Source: Mesostigma viride (Eukaryota; Streptophyta; Mesostigmatophyceae; Mesostigmatales; Mesostigmataceae). Taken from it: a stretch of 64,000 bases of DNA. The notes beneath the pieces were generated by a model. The model saw only the letters and a list, made by a program, of their open reading frames with translations. It was not told the DNA's origin and did no database searches. Positions 1 to 11,912 of this stretch are shown here, in pieces. The position numbers and the translations under genes were made by a program. Numbering within the stretch: the stretch's first letter is position 1; every line of letters starts with the position of its first letter. The stretch spans positions 1,000,234 through 1,064,233 of the forward strand of contig RPFO01000310.1 in the NCBI GenBank assembly GCA_009746045.1, given 5' to 3'.

Positions 1-992
1 TGCACACTTTCGTATCATGACACCACCAACGTCAACCATGCACTAGAGGCCAGCTAGTTTGGGCAGTGCATGTAATGGAGACAAGAAAAGGTTACCAGCA
101 ACTATCAGGCTTTCAACGCCGCCGTATCTGCTGAAGGCTTCGGCCATGCACTCATGCATTATGGCGCAATATGACCACACCATCGATGCTCTCATATCTG
201 GCAGCCGCCCCAGACACCGCATGACCAAAGGGACATGGGCTGGACACTCCCCACCCCCATGCCACCTGGCCACCCCACCCACCCAGGCAGCGTGGCTGAA
301 GCTGCATGAAGGCCACATGTACTGGTTAAAGAACTGGGCACTGGGGAATGCCTTGCACGCAAATGCCCACGCGCATACGATCTAGCCATCTAGGTATGGC
401 AGCTTGCACATACATAGGACTGCCCGACGTACCGGGAAGGTAAGGCAGCGGACCAATCACACACCGGGTCGCCGGCCATGACTTCACCATTACTTCCTCG
501 AGCTTGCTCGTGCTTCCCTGGTACGTGGTGCACCGCCCACCTCGTGCCGGACCAGCACCGCCTTCATCCACAGTTCGGCCACTTTGATAGAGGCACAGAA
601 GCGGCTTGTGTTCAACCCACTGGCCGGTATTCCGTATCTACCAGTCAAGTGAGCCCTGACATTAACCTTTGTGGCTCCGGGGGGCCAAGCCTTTCTCAGT
701 TACCGGCAGGCGCTTACTTGGCTGGTCAGACGCCTTCCGTTTGGTTGAAAACCGCAACACCCCCAGTCCCCCCTCCTTTCTCTGAGGGTCATCAGTGCTG
801 AGTCATCCCAGTCCATGTAGCGCAACGCAGACCAGGATGAAGACCAAAAGTCTCCCTCTTCGCATCATATGACAGGAATTATGCGCAGCTGAGGTTGCAG
901 TCACAGCTCCCAAACAGCTGGCCTCCTCTTTCCTGCGCAGCCCTGCTGAAGTAAGTGCATGGAATGTGTGGGGTACCGTGTGACCAGCTGCG
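1..992. repeat. Unit 1 leader module, no recognised gene
   Basis: This stretch recurs with small differences at 26761-27725 and 57918-58909, which defines the large tandem unit. Short open frames exist on both strands, but none keeps an uninterrupted frame through all three copies and none resembles a family I recognise. One example is the + strand frame at 478-801, which is frameshifted in unit 2. I see no convincing gene. Confidence 0.75.
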
Positions 993-1922
993 ATGTTGGG
1001 TGGAGCTGTAGTTGCGTGACGAACAGGTGGAGAATGCTCTATCATACGCCAATGTGAGGTCGGGTGTTATACCAGTTGTGATGTTGGGTGGAGCTGTAGT
1101 TGCGTGACGAACAGGCGGAGAATGCTCTATCATACGCCAATGTGAGGTCGCGTGTTATACCAGTCAGCATGTTGGGTGGAGCTGTAGTTGCGTGACCAAC
1201 AGGCGGAGAATGCTCTATCATACGCCAATGTGAGGTCGGGTGTTATACCAGTTGCGATGTTGGGTGGAGCTGTAGTTGCGTGACAAACAGGCGGAGAATG
1301 CTCTATCATACGCCAATGTGAGGTCGGGTGTTATACCAGTCAGGATGTTGGGTGGAGCTGTAGTTGCGTGACGAACAGGCGGAGAATGCTCTATCATACG
1401 CCAATGTGAGGTCGCGTGTTATACCAGTCAGCATGTTGGGTGGAGCTGTAGTTGCGTGACAAACAGGTGGAGAATGCTCTATCATACGCCAATGTGAGGT
1501 CGGGTGTTATACCAGTCAGCATGTTGGGTGGAGCTGTAGTTGCGTGACAAACAGGCGGAGAATGCTCTATCATACGCCAATGTGAGGTCGGGTGTTATAC
1601 CAGTTGCGATGTTGGGTGGAGCTGTAGTTGCGTGACCAACAGGCGGAGAATGCTCTATCATACGCCAATGTGAGGTCGGGTGTTATACCAGTCAGCATGT
1701 TGGGTGGAGCTGTAGTTGCGTGACGAACAGGTGGAGAATGCTCTATCATACGCCAATGTGAGGTCGGGTGTTATACCAGTCAGCATGTTGGGTGGAGCTG
1801 TGGTTGCGTGACGAACAGGTGGAGAATGCTCTATCATACGCCAATGTGAGGTCGGGTGTTATACCAGTTGCCATGTTGGGTGGAGCTGTAGTTGCGTGAC
1901 ATGCGGGTGGAGAATGCAACTA
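993..1922. repeat. 88-bp minisatellite, about 10.6 copies
   Basis: The phrase ATGTTGGGTGGAGCTGTAG returns every 88 bp (for example 993, 1081, 1169 and 1873). The last copy decays after GCGTGACATGCGGGTGG. Copies differ at a few fixed positions (GTCAGC or GTTGCGA before the core; GACGAACAGG, GACAAACAGG or GACCAACAGG after it). Because 88 is not a multiple of 3, no frame stays open across copies, so it is not coding. Confidence 0.95.
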
Positions 1923-2340
1923 TCTGTGCTTGAGGAGTGCCAGAAGAGCTGGTGAGGACATGGGGACGAAGCAGTTGTGTTGAGGGGGGCGGCATGAGGG
2001 TGTGCATGTCGCGCTCAGGTGCAGAGGGTAAAATCGCAAAGAAAAAACAAAGCAGTAAAAACGACAAAGCTTAAAGAACCTTCCCCAGAAATGGAGTCTT
2101 TTGTCTCAGCACCGAAGCAGTAGTGTTGGGGGGGGGCGACAGGGGTGTGTGCATGTCCAGATCAGGTACAGAGGAAAATCATCGCAAGGAAGTAGCTATC
2201 AGTCTAAAAAGCAAAGGTCTTTCACCGGAGATGGAGTCCTTTGTCATCAGCACCACCAAGGGATCATGCAGGGAAGGTTGGACCAGGTTTACTTCATCAA
2301 CATTGCTGCCTCTGTACCCTTGCTAGGGGGAAAGGGGAAA
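1923..2340. repeat. Spacer between minisatellites (unit 1)
   Basis: This is a unique spacer that recurs at 27776-28070 and 63531-63795. It contains two imperfect copies of a GTGTTGRGGGGGGCG...GTGCATGTC motif (1977-2010 and 2124-2157), while units 2 and 3 carry one. It has short open frames but no recognised gene. Confidence 0.6.
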
Positions 2341-2611
2341 TCTCCAGGTTCAGGCCATAGGGATCGGGGGGATGCTGGCAAGCAGATGAATGCCACCGCA
2401 AGGGGACCAAACAAACTACCCGATGAAGCACACAGGTTCAGGCCATAAGAAAGGGGGTGCTGGCAAGCAGATGAATGCCACCGCAAGGGGACCAAACAAA
2501 CTACCCGATGAAGCACACAGGTTCAGGCCATAAGAAAGGGGGTGCTGGCAAGCAGATGAACGCCACCGCAAGGGGACCAAACAAACTACCCAATGAAGGA
2601 AACAGGGTCGC
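2341..2611. repeat. 85-bp repeat, about 3 copies
   Basis: The block containing GGTTCAGGCCATA and GGACCAAACAAACTACCC repeats with spacings of 88 and then 85 bp. It is also present at 28070-28320 and at the right edge of the window. Confidence 0.85.
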
Positions 2612-2618
2612 TCATCTA

Positions 2619-2914
2619 AGCAGCCTAGCCCTCAGCGGTACCTGATCCCGTGGCTGGCTAACCGAGGCATGCTGCAATACGTTTGGAACCCATCGAAGCA
2701 GCCTGGCCCTCAGCGGTACCTGATCCCGTCGCTGGCTCACCAAGGCATGCAGCAATACGTTTGGAACCCATCGAAGCAGCCTGGCCCTCAGCGGTACCTG
2801 ATCCCGTCGCTGGCTCACCAAGGCATGCTGCAATACGTTTGGAACCCATCGAAGCAGCCTGGCCCTCAGCGGTACCTGATCCCGTCGCTGGCTAACCGAG
2901 GCATGCTGCAATAG
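2619..2914. repeat. 78-bp minisatellite, about 3.8 copies
   Basis: Tandem 78-bp units contain ACGTTTGGAACCCATCGAAG and CAGCGGTACCTGATCCCG. The period is divisible by three, so several frames on both strands stay open; one + frame reads a 26-residue repeat containing QYVWNPSKQPGPQRYLIPSL. The length of these frames follows from the period and is not evidence of coding. Unit 2 holds about 10.8 copies. Confidence 0.9.
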
Positions 2915-5070
2915 GTTTTGAAGCCGCGCCTTGCCTGGAATGGGGAGGTGTCAAGGAGGAAGGGAGGGGGGAAGAAAGAGAGCGCAATGCGAGGCTGGTT
3001 AATCAACGTGTCATAATGCCGGTGTAATACCCAGCATCACAACATCATCTCTCCTGCATGTCGAGGCAGCATTCGTGCACGCCTGTCCTCAGACTAACAC
3101 GACGGGAGAACAGGATACTGAGATTGCTCGGATCAGCATTGCCAAAACCGAAATAAGCGCACTTTTTCGGAATGGCCTACCAGTCTACCGCACCTTGAAA
3201 GATCGGCGCCCCATGTCAGCATACCAACCTGCAATGGCATCATCCGGAGCGTTGTCTTAAATTTTCCGTGCAAAGCTGCGGACAGGACAGCATTCATGCA
3301 GGTGCCATCCGGATAGCATGCAACCTTGCCGGGACGATAAACCTCCAATAACGACGAGACCGTGTCCTGCCACTACAGTATTGCCTCACAGAATTGCCCA
3401 AAGAAACAACCATATTGCCAACACCAACGCGCAGCTCAGAATTTGAAATGGGCTTTCTGTGACGCACAACGATCGTAATGCCGCGGCAAACTGGGCAACC
3501 GGAAAACCCAGGTTGTGCTCTGGCGGCGATCTTGAGGACAGGACCCGTGATGACTAGAAATACGTTGCTCATTAGGCGAGCAGCGAACAGCGAAGAGCAA
3601 CTTACGTTTTTACTTGCAAGAGTAGCCCACCCACTCCCGTCCGCAAAGCATATGGATTGATTCATGGATTGATTCATGGATTATTGCTTTTCGTCGGCTG
3701 GCTTCAAGCAAACACTGCAATACCAAACTATTTCACTGCAATATGCGACTTGCGGGACCATCACGCCGGCCGGTACGGTGGGGCAGATCCTCTACGCTTC
3801 CATATCAACCTCTTTTGCATTGAGAGGCTTTTTATAACCGCCAGTGTACATAGTGTTACCGGCAAGGCGGCAACCTTAGCCTGCCATTTCTTCCCTGTCG
3901 GGTTGTGTATCTGTGGTGCACGGATGCATCGAGTGCACAGTCGACGTGCATGCCACATGGCATCGGGAGCGAAAACTTCTGATTTTGCGCATGTCACGTG
4001 CCTCGGTGCCACGCGCCACACGGTCCAGGCGCTGCCAGCGCATCGCCACCGAGGTACGTTCAACTTTATCCGGAGACAGGCAGAATTATACGCGCGCTAA
4101 GCTTACGGTCAGAAGTCAGGGGCTGCGGACCGTAATCTACAGCAAATTCGATGGCGTTGGGGACGCCAAGGAAACGGAAAGACTAATGTTCTTTGCGAGT
4201 GAAATATACATCGTTTCCCCCGTCCCTTTCTCGGACTTCTTTTTGTCTATAAATTAGTAGGACTTTCAATTCGCACGAAGCACGGGGGCCAGCCTGAAAG
4301 TCACAGTGAAATACGTCGACCCAAATTAAATTCGGCTGGAAGCAGACAGGTGATTTGGCTCGCCGTACCGTGTCGAGCCCGTAGATTATTTACATTCTGG
4401 TGACTTCCCATTTATCTATATCCGTCGTCAACTCACACGCAGGGCTCCGACGAGGGACGGGGGACAACGCACGATAATGGTCAAGAGGTGGCGTGGAACT
4501 GTGGATGCTTAGTGCTAGCCAGACCGTTCCCTGCCCTCTAAACACAAGATGAAACAGCTGAGAGTAGGTGAAGGGGCTGCAAAGTTTTGCAAAGCCATGC
4601 CTCGCAACGGCGAATAGCGGGGCGCGAGTAAGGCGGAACGATAAGGCTATCAAGCCTAGCTAGAACTCCTGTCGGCTTGCCACCGCGTTCTCGTCTCTAA
4701 AAAATGGTAAGAGACGGAGATATTGGCTGGTGCGCGCGTAACCCCCCGCACCCCCCCTGTACCTTGCAAGTCTGGCCAGCTGTATTGGAACATGCTTACC
4801 CCTGTCGGTAGCGCATGCAAGCAAGCTGCATGGGGTGCCTTGAGTTACTACTTGTTTTCTCAACTGACTCAAACTCCCATACCGGTCATTCCTCCCTGAC
4901 TATCTTTTCTTCTTGGTTGTATTTACTATCAAATACACGAAATCAATATTTTAATCTTTCGCGACCTTGAGAGGCACATCTCGGTTGTTGTGAGGTGGTA
5001 TTCCTAAATTTGGCATATGTCAGGGATGTCTCTGGGCTAACGCAGGGAGCTAGACGTCTCAGGGGTGCAA
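2915..5070. promoter_or_regulatory. Unassigned region upstream of gene A
   Basis: This region is related to 29183-31196 in unit 2 but more diverged than the modules around it. It has no recognised gene on either strand. A TATA-like CTATAAATT lies at about 4248-4256, but unit 2 reads CTACAATCT there, so the element is not conserved. The promoter and first exon(s) of gene A probably lie here or beside the 82-bp array. I could not define a start codon or first donor that works in both copies. A 13-bp direct duplication (ATTGATTCATGG) is at about 3657-3680. Confidence 0.35.
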
Positions 5071-8000
5071 GCTGAGGGCAAGCATGGACCAGTGAATGTG
5101 GTGCACGTGTGTCTCATCGCTCGCTTGGCCAGCATGCCTGGTTCCTGTGGATGCTGAGGGCAAGCATGGACCAGCGCATGGGGTGCACGTGTGTCTCATC
5201 GCTTGCTTGGCCAGCATGCCTGGTTCCTGTGGGTGCTGAGGGCAAGCATGGACCAGCGCACGCATGGGGTGCACGTGAGTCTCATCGCTTGCTTGGCCAG
5301 CATGCATGGTTCCTGTGGGTGCTGAGGGCAAGCATGGACCAGCGCATGGGTTGCACGTGTGTCTCATCGCTTGCTTGGCCAGCATGCCTGGTTCCTGTGG
5401 ATGCTGAGGGCAAGCATCGACCATGGGGTGCACGTGTGTCTCATCGCTTGCTTGGCCAGCATGCGTGGTTCCTGTGGATGCTGAGGGCAAGCATGGACCA
5501 GCGCATGGGGTGCGCGAGTGTCTCATCGCTTGCTTGGCCAGCATGCCTGGTTCCTGTGGATGCTGAGGGCAAGCATGGACCAGTGCATGTGGTGCACGTG
5601 TGTCTCATCGATTGCTTGGCCAGCATGCCTGGTTCCTGTGGGTGCTGAGGGCAAGCATGGACCAGCGCATGGGTTGCGCGTGTGTCTCATCGCTTGCTTG
5701 GCCAGCATGCCTGGTTCCTGTGGATGCTGAGGGCAAGCATGGACTAGCGCATGGGGTGCACGTGTGTCTCATCGCTTGCTTGGCCAGCATGCCTGGTTCC
5801 TGTGGATGCTGAGGGCAAGCATGGACCAGCGCATGGGGTGCACGTGTGTCTCATCGCTTGCTTGGCCAGCATGCCTGGTTCCTGTGGATGCTGAGGGCAA
5901 GCATGGACCAGCGCATGCATGGGGTGCACGTGTGTCTCATCGCTTGCTTGGCCAGCATGCCTGGTTCCTGTGGATGCTGAGGGCAAGCATGGACCAGCGC
6001 ATGGGGTGCACGTGTGTCTCATCGCTTGCTTGGCCAGCATGAGTGGTTCCTGTGGATGCTGAGGGCAAGCATGGACCAGTGCATGGGGTGCACGTGTGTC
6101 TCATCGCTTGCTTGGCCAGCATGCCTGGTTCCTGTGGATGCTGAGGGCAAGCATGGACCAGCGCATGGGGTGCACGTGTGCTCATCGCTTGCTTGGCCAG
6201 CATGCCTGGTTCCTGTGGATGCTGAGGGCAAGCATGGACCAGCGCATGGGGTGCGCGTGTGTCTCATCGCTTGCTTGGCCAGCGTACCTGGTTCCTGTGG
6301 ATGCTGAGGGCAAGCATGGACCAGCGCATCGGGTGCACGTGTGTCTCATCGCTTGCTTGGCCAGCATGCCCGGTTCCTGTGGATGCTGAGGGCAAGCATG
6401 GACCAGCTCATGCATGGGGTGCACGTGTGTCTCATCGCTTGCTTGGCCAGCATGCCTGGTTCCTGTGAATGCTGAGGGCAAGCATGGACCAGCGCATGGG
6501 GTGCACGTGTGTCTCATCGCTTGCTTGGCCAGCATGCCTGGTTCCTGTGGATGCTGAGGGCAAGCATGGACCAGCTCATGCATGGGGTGCACGTGTGTCT
6601 CATCGCTTGCTTGGCCAGCATGCCTGGTTCCTGTGGATGCTGAGGGCAAGCATGGACCAGCTCATGCATGGGGTGCACGTGTGTCTCATCGCTTGCTTGG
6701 CCAGCATGCCTGGTTCCTGTGGATGCTGAGGGCAAGCATGGACCAGCGCATGGGGTGCACGTGTGCTCATCGCTTGCTTGGCCAGCATGCCTGGTTCCTG
6801 TGGATGCTGAGGGCAAGCATGGACCAGCGCATGGGGTGCACGTGTGTCTCATCGCTTGCTTGGCCAGCATGCCTGGTTCCTGTGGATGCTGAGGGCAAGC
6901 ATGGACCAGCGCATGGGGTGCACGTGTGTCTCATCGCTTGCTTGGCCAGCATGCATGGTTCCTGTGGATGCTGAGGGCAAGCATGGACCAGCTCATGCAT
7001 GGGGTGCACGTGTGTCTCATCGCTTGCTTGGCCAGCATGCCTGGTTCCTGTGGATGCTGAGGGCAAGCATGGACCACCACATGGGGTGCACGTGTGTCTC
7101 ATCGCTTGCTTGGCCAGCATGCCTGGTTCCTGTGGATGCTGAGGGCAAGCATGGACCCGCGCATGGGGTGCACGTGTGTCTCATCGCTTGCTTGGCCAGC
7201 ATGCCTGGTTCCTGTGGATGCTGAGGGCAAGCATGGACCAGCGCATGGGGTGCACGTGTGTCTCATCGCTTGCTTGGCCAGCATGCCTGGTTCCTGTGGA
7301 TGCTGAGGGCAAGCATGGACCAGCGCATGGGGTGCACGTGTGTCTCATCGCTTGCTTGGCCAGCATGCGTGGTTCCTGTGGATGCTGAGGGCAGGCATGG
7401 ACCAGCGCACGCATGGGGTGCACGTGTGTCTCATCGCTTGCTTGGCCAGCATGCCTGGCTCCTTTGGATGCTGAGGGCAAGCATGGACCAGCGCATGGGG
7501 TGCACGTGTGTCTCATCGCTTGCTTGGCCAGCATGAGTGGTTCCTGTGGATGCTGAGGGCAAGCATGGACCAGTGCATGGGGTGCACGTGTGTCTCATCG
7601 CTTGCTTGGCCAGCATGCCTGGTTCCTGTGGATGCTGAGGGCAAGCATGGACCAGCGCATGGGGTGCACGTGTGTCTCATCGCTTGCTTGGCCAGCATGC
7701 CTGGTTCCTGTGGATGCTGAGGGCAAGCATGGACCAGCGCATGGGGTGCGCGTGTGTCTCATCGCTTGCTTGGCCAGCGTACCTGGTTCCTGTGGATGCT
7801 GAGGGCAAGCATGGACCAGTGCATGTGGTGCACGTGTGTCTCATCGCTTGCTTGGCCAGCATGCGTGGTTCCTGTGGATGCTGAGGGCAAGCATGGACCA
7901 GCGCATGGGGTGCACGTGTGTCTCATCGCTTGCTTGGCCAGCATGCCTGGTTCCTGTGGATGCTGAGGGCAAGCATGGACCAGCGCATCGGGTGCACGTG

Positions 8001-8376
8001 TGTCTCATCGCTTGCTTGGCCAGCATGCGTGGTTCCTGTGGATGCTGAGGGCAAGCATGGACCAGCGCATGGGGTGCACGTGTGTCTCATCGCTTGCTTG
8101 GCCAGCATGCGTGGTTCCTGTGGATGCTGAGGGCAAGCATGGACCAGCGCATGGGGTGCACGTGTGTCTCATTGCTTGCTTGGTCAGCGTGCGTGGTTCC
8201 TGTGGATGCTGAGGGCAGGCATGGACCAGCGCATGGGGTGCGCGTGTGTCTCATCGCTTGCTTGGCCAGCATGCCTGGTTCCTGTGGATGCTGAGGGCAA
8301 GCATGGACCAGCGCATGGGGTGCACGTGTGTCTCATCGCTTGCTTGGCCAGCATGCCTGGTTCCTGTGGATGCTGA
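5071..8376. repeat. 82-bp minisatellite, about 40 copies
   Basis: Tandem units contain GCATGGACCAGCGCATGGGG and TTCCTGTGGATGCTGAGGGC. Most are 82 bp; some carry a 4-bp insertion giving GCGCATGCATGG, two lack one base (CGTGTGCTC), and one near 5415 is shortened. The array ends directly before the first recognised ANK exon of gene A. Its TTCCTGTGGATGCTGA segment also opens the conserved 3' block of the ANK introns. Frames that look like 61-179 aa proteins here are by-products of repetition. Confidence 0.93.
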
Positions 8377-8445
8377 CATACGTGCACGCATGCTTTGGGC
8401 TGTGTGATTCGAACATGTTGGGATTCCTGTCGCTGCTGCGTGCAG

Positions 8446-8559
8446 GCCAACACCCCACTGCATAAGGCATCAGAGGAAGGCCGTTTGGATGTCGTCCGGC
8501 AACTTCTCGCGACTTGTTTATTTTTCGACCGGAGGGCAATGATAGAGGCCAAGGATAAG
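8446..8559 (+). CDS. Gene A exon 1 (first recognised ANK repeat)
   Basis: The exon follows TGCTGCGTGCAG and precedes GTCAGT. It is 38 codons, phase 0. It starts ANTPLHKASEEGRLDVVRQL and then diverges: the usual IASGADV is replaced by a longer segment ending EAKDK. It lacks the first codon of the standard 33-residue exon, as does its counterpart at 31915-32010. The extended second helix makes this a capping or degenerate repeat. Confidence 0.75.
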
Positions 8560-9455
8560 GTCAGTTCAGGTTTTAGTGGTCTACTGGCTGTGGTTTTCTC
8601 CTATTGTTACGCAAATTCGAAGGATTGCAATGCGCACAATCGTTGAGCAGAAACTAGAGAGCATGCCTGCCCACGCTTTCCCCCCACTTGCATGCCCTTG
8701 TAATCAAGTTTTGCTTGCAAAGAATATTGAAGGCTGCTGGCCAGATGAATGCTACGGACCGAGACGCTAAACATGGTTTTTCAATGAATGACCATTGCAA
8801 GAGTTTATGTAGCTGTTTGTCTGTGTCGTCTGACAGCGCCCAATCATCCACAGATAGCTCCCCACCCTTGAATTGTCCTCTTTCCAATTACAGATACCTG
8901 GGAAGGATGAGCAGCTCATTGTGAGCAGCTCAGATATCGGCTCATTTTGAAAAGCTTGCGATCTATGTCACCTGCCCAGTGGACTCTTGTTTGTTTGGTG
9001 CATCGTCGCATTACTAAGGTTGACCTTGGCTGTCATTGAGCCATGCTGTTGAGGTCATGCCATGCGGGACAGCACCACGCACCGTGTCTGCCAGTACAAA
9101 CTCATGTTTTGCCGGCCTTGTATTCCTGTTTGCATTATGTCCCACTAATCCCAGTAACGCTTCGATTAGACTTTTGCCCAGAACAGCCGCTTGCTTGAGC
9201 GCATGTGCAGGGAAGACAACTGTCGATATCCTAGTGCAAACATCAACAGGTCTTTCCCAATCCTTTTTGTTGGCGGCACTCCGATCACGTATTCCAAGCG
9301 CATCCCATCCCCTTCGATCAGTGCGCACAATTTTACTTGCCCTTTGCTCGTCTGATCTGTTATCTGAGTCAAGTTTTGCTGTGCTCACGCGCTATGCGTT
9401 CCAGCACCCACGTGGGTAGTAATCCTGAGTACGAGGGGAAGCTAGGCAGTTATCA
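8560..9455. other. Gene A intron 1, 5' part, with unexplained open frame
   Basis: This is intronic sequence. On the - strand an open frame covers 9014-9388 (124 aa; contains HALKQAAVLGKSLIEALLGL and EFVLADTVRGAVPHGM). Its composition looks more protein-like than the + strand frame over the same bases, but I recognise no family and see no counterpart in unit 2. It may be a captured gene fragment. Confidence 0.3.
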
Positions 9456-11356
9456 TTAAGGGGAGGGTCCCATAGAAATATATCAAAACTTACCCCCCCT
9501 AATAACTACAGAAATGCAACTGACAACCACTGAATGATGTTTGGGGACCATAAACATGATGTTTGGGCATGCATACCACCACTTGTTGGGGGTACTACCC
9601 CCAGCCATACACCGGCTATGAGCTAAAAATAGAAAAAAACGCTGTCCGGGGCACATCTTGCCCAGAACAGTGGGAGAACCAGTTGCATGAAAAAAGCACA
9701 ACCCATATAAAAATGTCATGGGACATTATCTCTACCTAATTGGATCAACAAAATCAGCACATCCCTTTGAGTTATTAATTTTTGGGCCAAAAATACGCTT
9801 TTTTAGGCGGGGCGTCCCCATACACACTCATAACACATCAATTAGGCCTGAAAAGCACAAGTCAAATTCTGTCATGACCATAGAAGGCACTGTCAAAGTT
9901 TGGTGGCATTCTGAGCTCAGCTGTAGCAGTTATTAATTTTGGCAGTTGGCCACCTGTGCAGACGCTAAGGAAGGCATTAGTAAGTATTAAGGCACACTAA
10001 CACTTCCTATGCCATCCAAAAGGCTCCTGACCATGCCCAATTGGACCACAATGTACAAGGAGGTGGCTGGGCACGTCATGTGCCCTTGCCTTACCTCGAC
10101 ACGGGCAACCTGTTGCGTGTGTGCACAACAATGAGGCAGGTAGCTCTACATGCCTAGCCAACACTTCTAAAGCATATTCCAGGTTTATGGTGTGGGCATC
10201 ATCCCAAAACCAAGCTCAAACACACCCTAGAAAGCCATATCCACTAATTGCCCAACAAGGGTAACAACAGACAGTCCACAGAGAAAGCAGAATTATCATA
10301 CATGCTGCTTGCCAAGGCTTCTTACCATGGTTACCTTGCCTTGCTAGCATATGAATTAGGGCTCTCCCATTTTAGTGGGAGAAAGGCCAACAAGACAACG
10401 ATACCCCCTACCTACGCGCAGTTCCACCCATGCAGTATGCCCCTCAGAAAAACCACTGCCACCTTTCTTTCCAGCGCAATTGTTTGCCAAGAAACAAACT
10501 CAAGCTTGTGAGCCTCTAACCACAATGAAGCCTCTGCTAAGAAAGGCCGCGTCAATATTCACACAAAACTGAGTGCTGTTAGCAATCTCCTTCCAAGAAA
10601 CCACTCAGCAAATCCCTGACAACTTGACGATATGCCACGGTCACGCTTTGACACATCCCAGCCATGCAACGTACATAAAAACCACTGAAAGGTGCCAGGA
10701 ATCTGGCGATGCGCAGCACGGAATGGCATTATACCTGGCGCTAACTGCACGGAAAGAAGCCGAAAACTTGCGTTGATAACCCATAAAGGAAGCGAAACAC
10801 TCATAGGGTCACGTTGATCACACGATCGTACCATTACCGGAATTGTCCTTCGCCCAGCGGCGCAAGAAAGAACAACCTTCCATGGAATAATAAGACGCGC
10901 ATCCCGCGAGCCTGGAGAGTGTCTTACCGATCATGACGGAAATCTTGCCGAAACCCAGCAATTTTTTTAAAGCTTTACCAATAACGATTTATACGCATCC
11001 TTGACGCTAGGTAAAGCCCATAAAACCTGACAATCACCGCCGCCAGCGTGCATTCTAATTTATTCCTCTCGACGAAAACGTCAGATTGGACCCCGGTGGC
11101 GTTGGTCATCAATAAAATCATCGACACTGCAAAAAACGCGAACTCCGCTACGAAGTAGTATCATTTACTCATCGTCTTTAAGATTCGCTCAGTTTCTCTG
11201 CATTCCGCGAGCTATCTTTTTCTACTCTGCCTGAAAGCACGTCGCCATGGCCAGCTCCGGTAGGGGTGCGCGCCCCGTGCACCACTTTTTCACGGTACGG
11301 ACGGGTACCGCGAATTTTTCGGCGCCAAAATATTCGCGCCGGGACCGTCCCCTTAA
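9456..11356. mobile_element. TTAA-flanked non-autonomous DNA transposon
   Basis: The 1893-bp insert (9460-11352) is bounded by TTAA on each side (9456-9459, 11353-11356). Its ends are short inverted repeats: GGGGAGGGTCCC on the left, and GGGGACGGTCCC as the reverse complement of the right end. The same host sequence without the insert lies 240 bp downstream: GAGGGGAAGCTAGGCAGTTA, then CCATTAAG, then TAGTAGTATGCTAC (11568-11612). It is a paralogous empty site. No transposase frame is present, so the element is non-autonomous. TTAA target duplication is the hallmark of the piggyBac superfamily; the assignment is inference. Internal sequence at about 10500-11225 is related to 37886-38510 in gene B. 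Confidence 0.75.
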
Positions 11357-11816
11357 GCTGGTAGTATGCTACAGCTACTTAAGGTTAAGGAGGTCATTAT
11401 CTGAAGAGTGTATTGAGTAGCCGGGCAGCTACCAGGAATCATGCTTTCCACGTGGGTAACGGCTCATGCATCGTTAAGCAAGTATGCTTGGTTACTGTGA
11501 ACGGTGACATGACAGTGTGTGTACTTTCTGGGTTGTGCACGGTTGGGATGTCATGACCGCTATCCTGAGTATGAGGGGAAGCTAGGCAGTTACCATTAAG
11601 ATAGTAGTATGCTACAGCTACTTAGGTTAAGGAGGTCATTATCTGAAGAGTGTATTGAGTAGCCGGGCAGCTACCATGTATCATGCGGTCTACCTGGGTA
11701 AGGGCTCATCCATCGCTGAGCAAGGATGCTTGGTTACTGTGAATGCTGACATGCTAGTGTGCTAGGTTGTGCACGGTTGTGATGTCATGACCGCTATCCG
11801 TTGCTGCTGCCCTCAG
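11357..11816. repeat. Tandem duplication of about 240 bp in gene A intron 1
   Basis: The block TAGTATGCTACAGCTACTTA through GTGATGTCATGACCGCTATC occurs at about 11362-11563 and again at about 11603-11800. Together with 9422-9459 the first copy was originally continuous and was later split by the TTAA element. The second copy runs directly into the acceptor of gene A exon 2. Confidence 0.75.
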
Positions 11817-11912
11817 GCTGGCTACACCCCGCTGCATCGTGCATCAAGGAAAGGCCATCTGGAGGTTGTTCGGCATCTCATCGCAAGTGGCGCGGATGTG
11901 GACGCTAAGAAG
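11817..11912 (+). CDS. Gene A exon 2, ANK repeat
   Basis: The exon lies between CTGCCCTCAG and GTTAGC, 32 codons, phase 0. It begins AGYTPLHRASRKGHLEVVRH and ends with the usual LIASGADV followed by DAKK, one codon shorter than the standard. Its donor, GTTAGC, differs from the GTCAGT used by most exons in the array. Confidence 0.82.

Noticed and set aside
478-801. Open frame in the leader module as a gene
   Set aside because: Frameshifted in unit 2, no domain, and open frames of similar length occur on the other strand.
993-1922. CRISPR-like array
   Set aside because: The copies are contiguous, without unique spacers, and the context is eukaryotic, so this is a minisatellite.
4248-4256. TATA box of gene A
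   Set aside because: Not conserved at the matching place in unit 2 and no downstream start codon agrees between copies; mentioned only as a possibility.
5109-8376. Many 60-180 codon frames in the 82-bp arrays
   Set aside because: They are by-products of tandem repetition, shift frame with each 82-bp copy, and occur on both strands.
10559-10834. Transposase in the TTAA element
   Set aside because: Only short frames under 100 codons occur, with no recognisable catalytic motif; the element is treated as non-autonomous.
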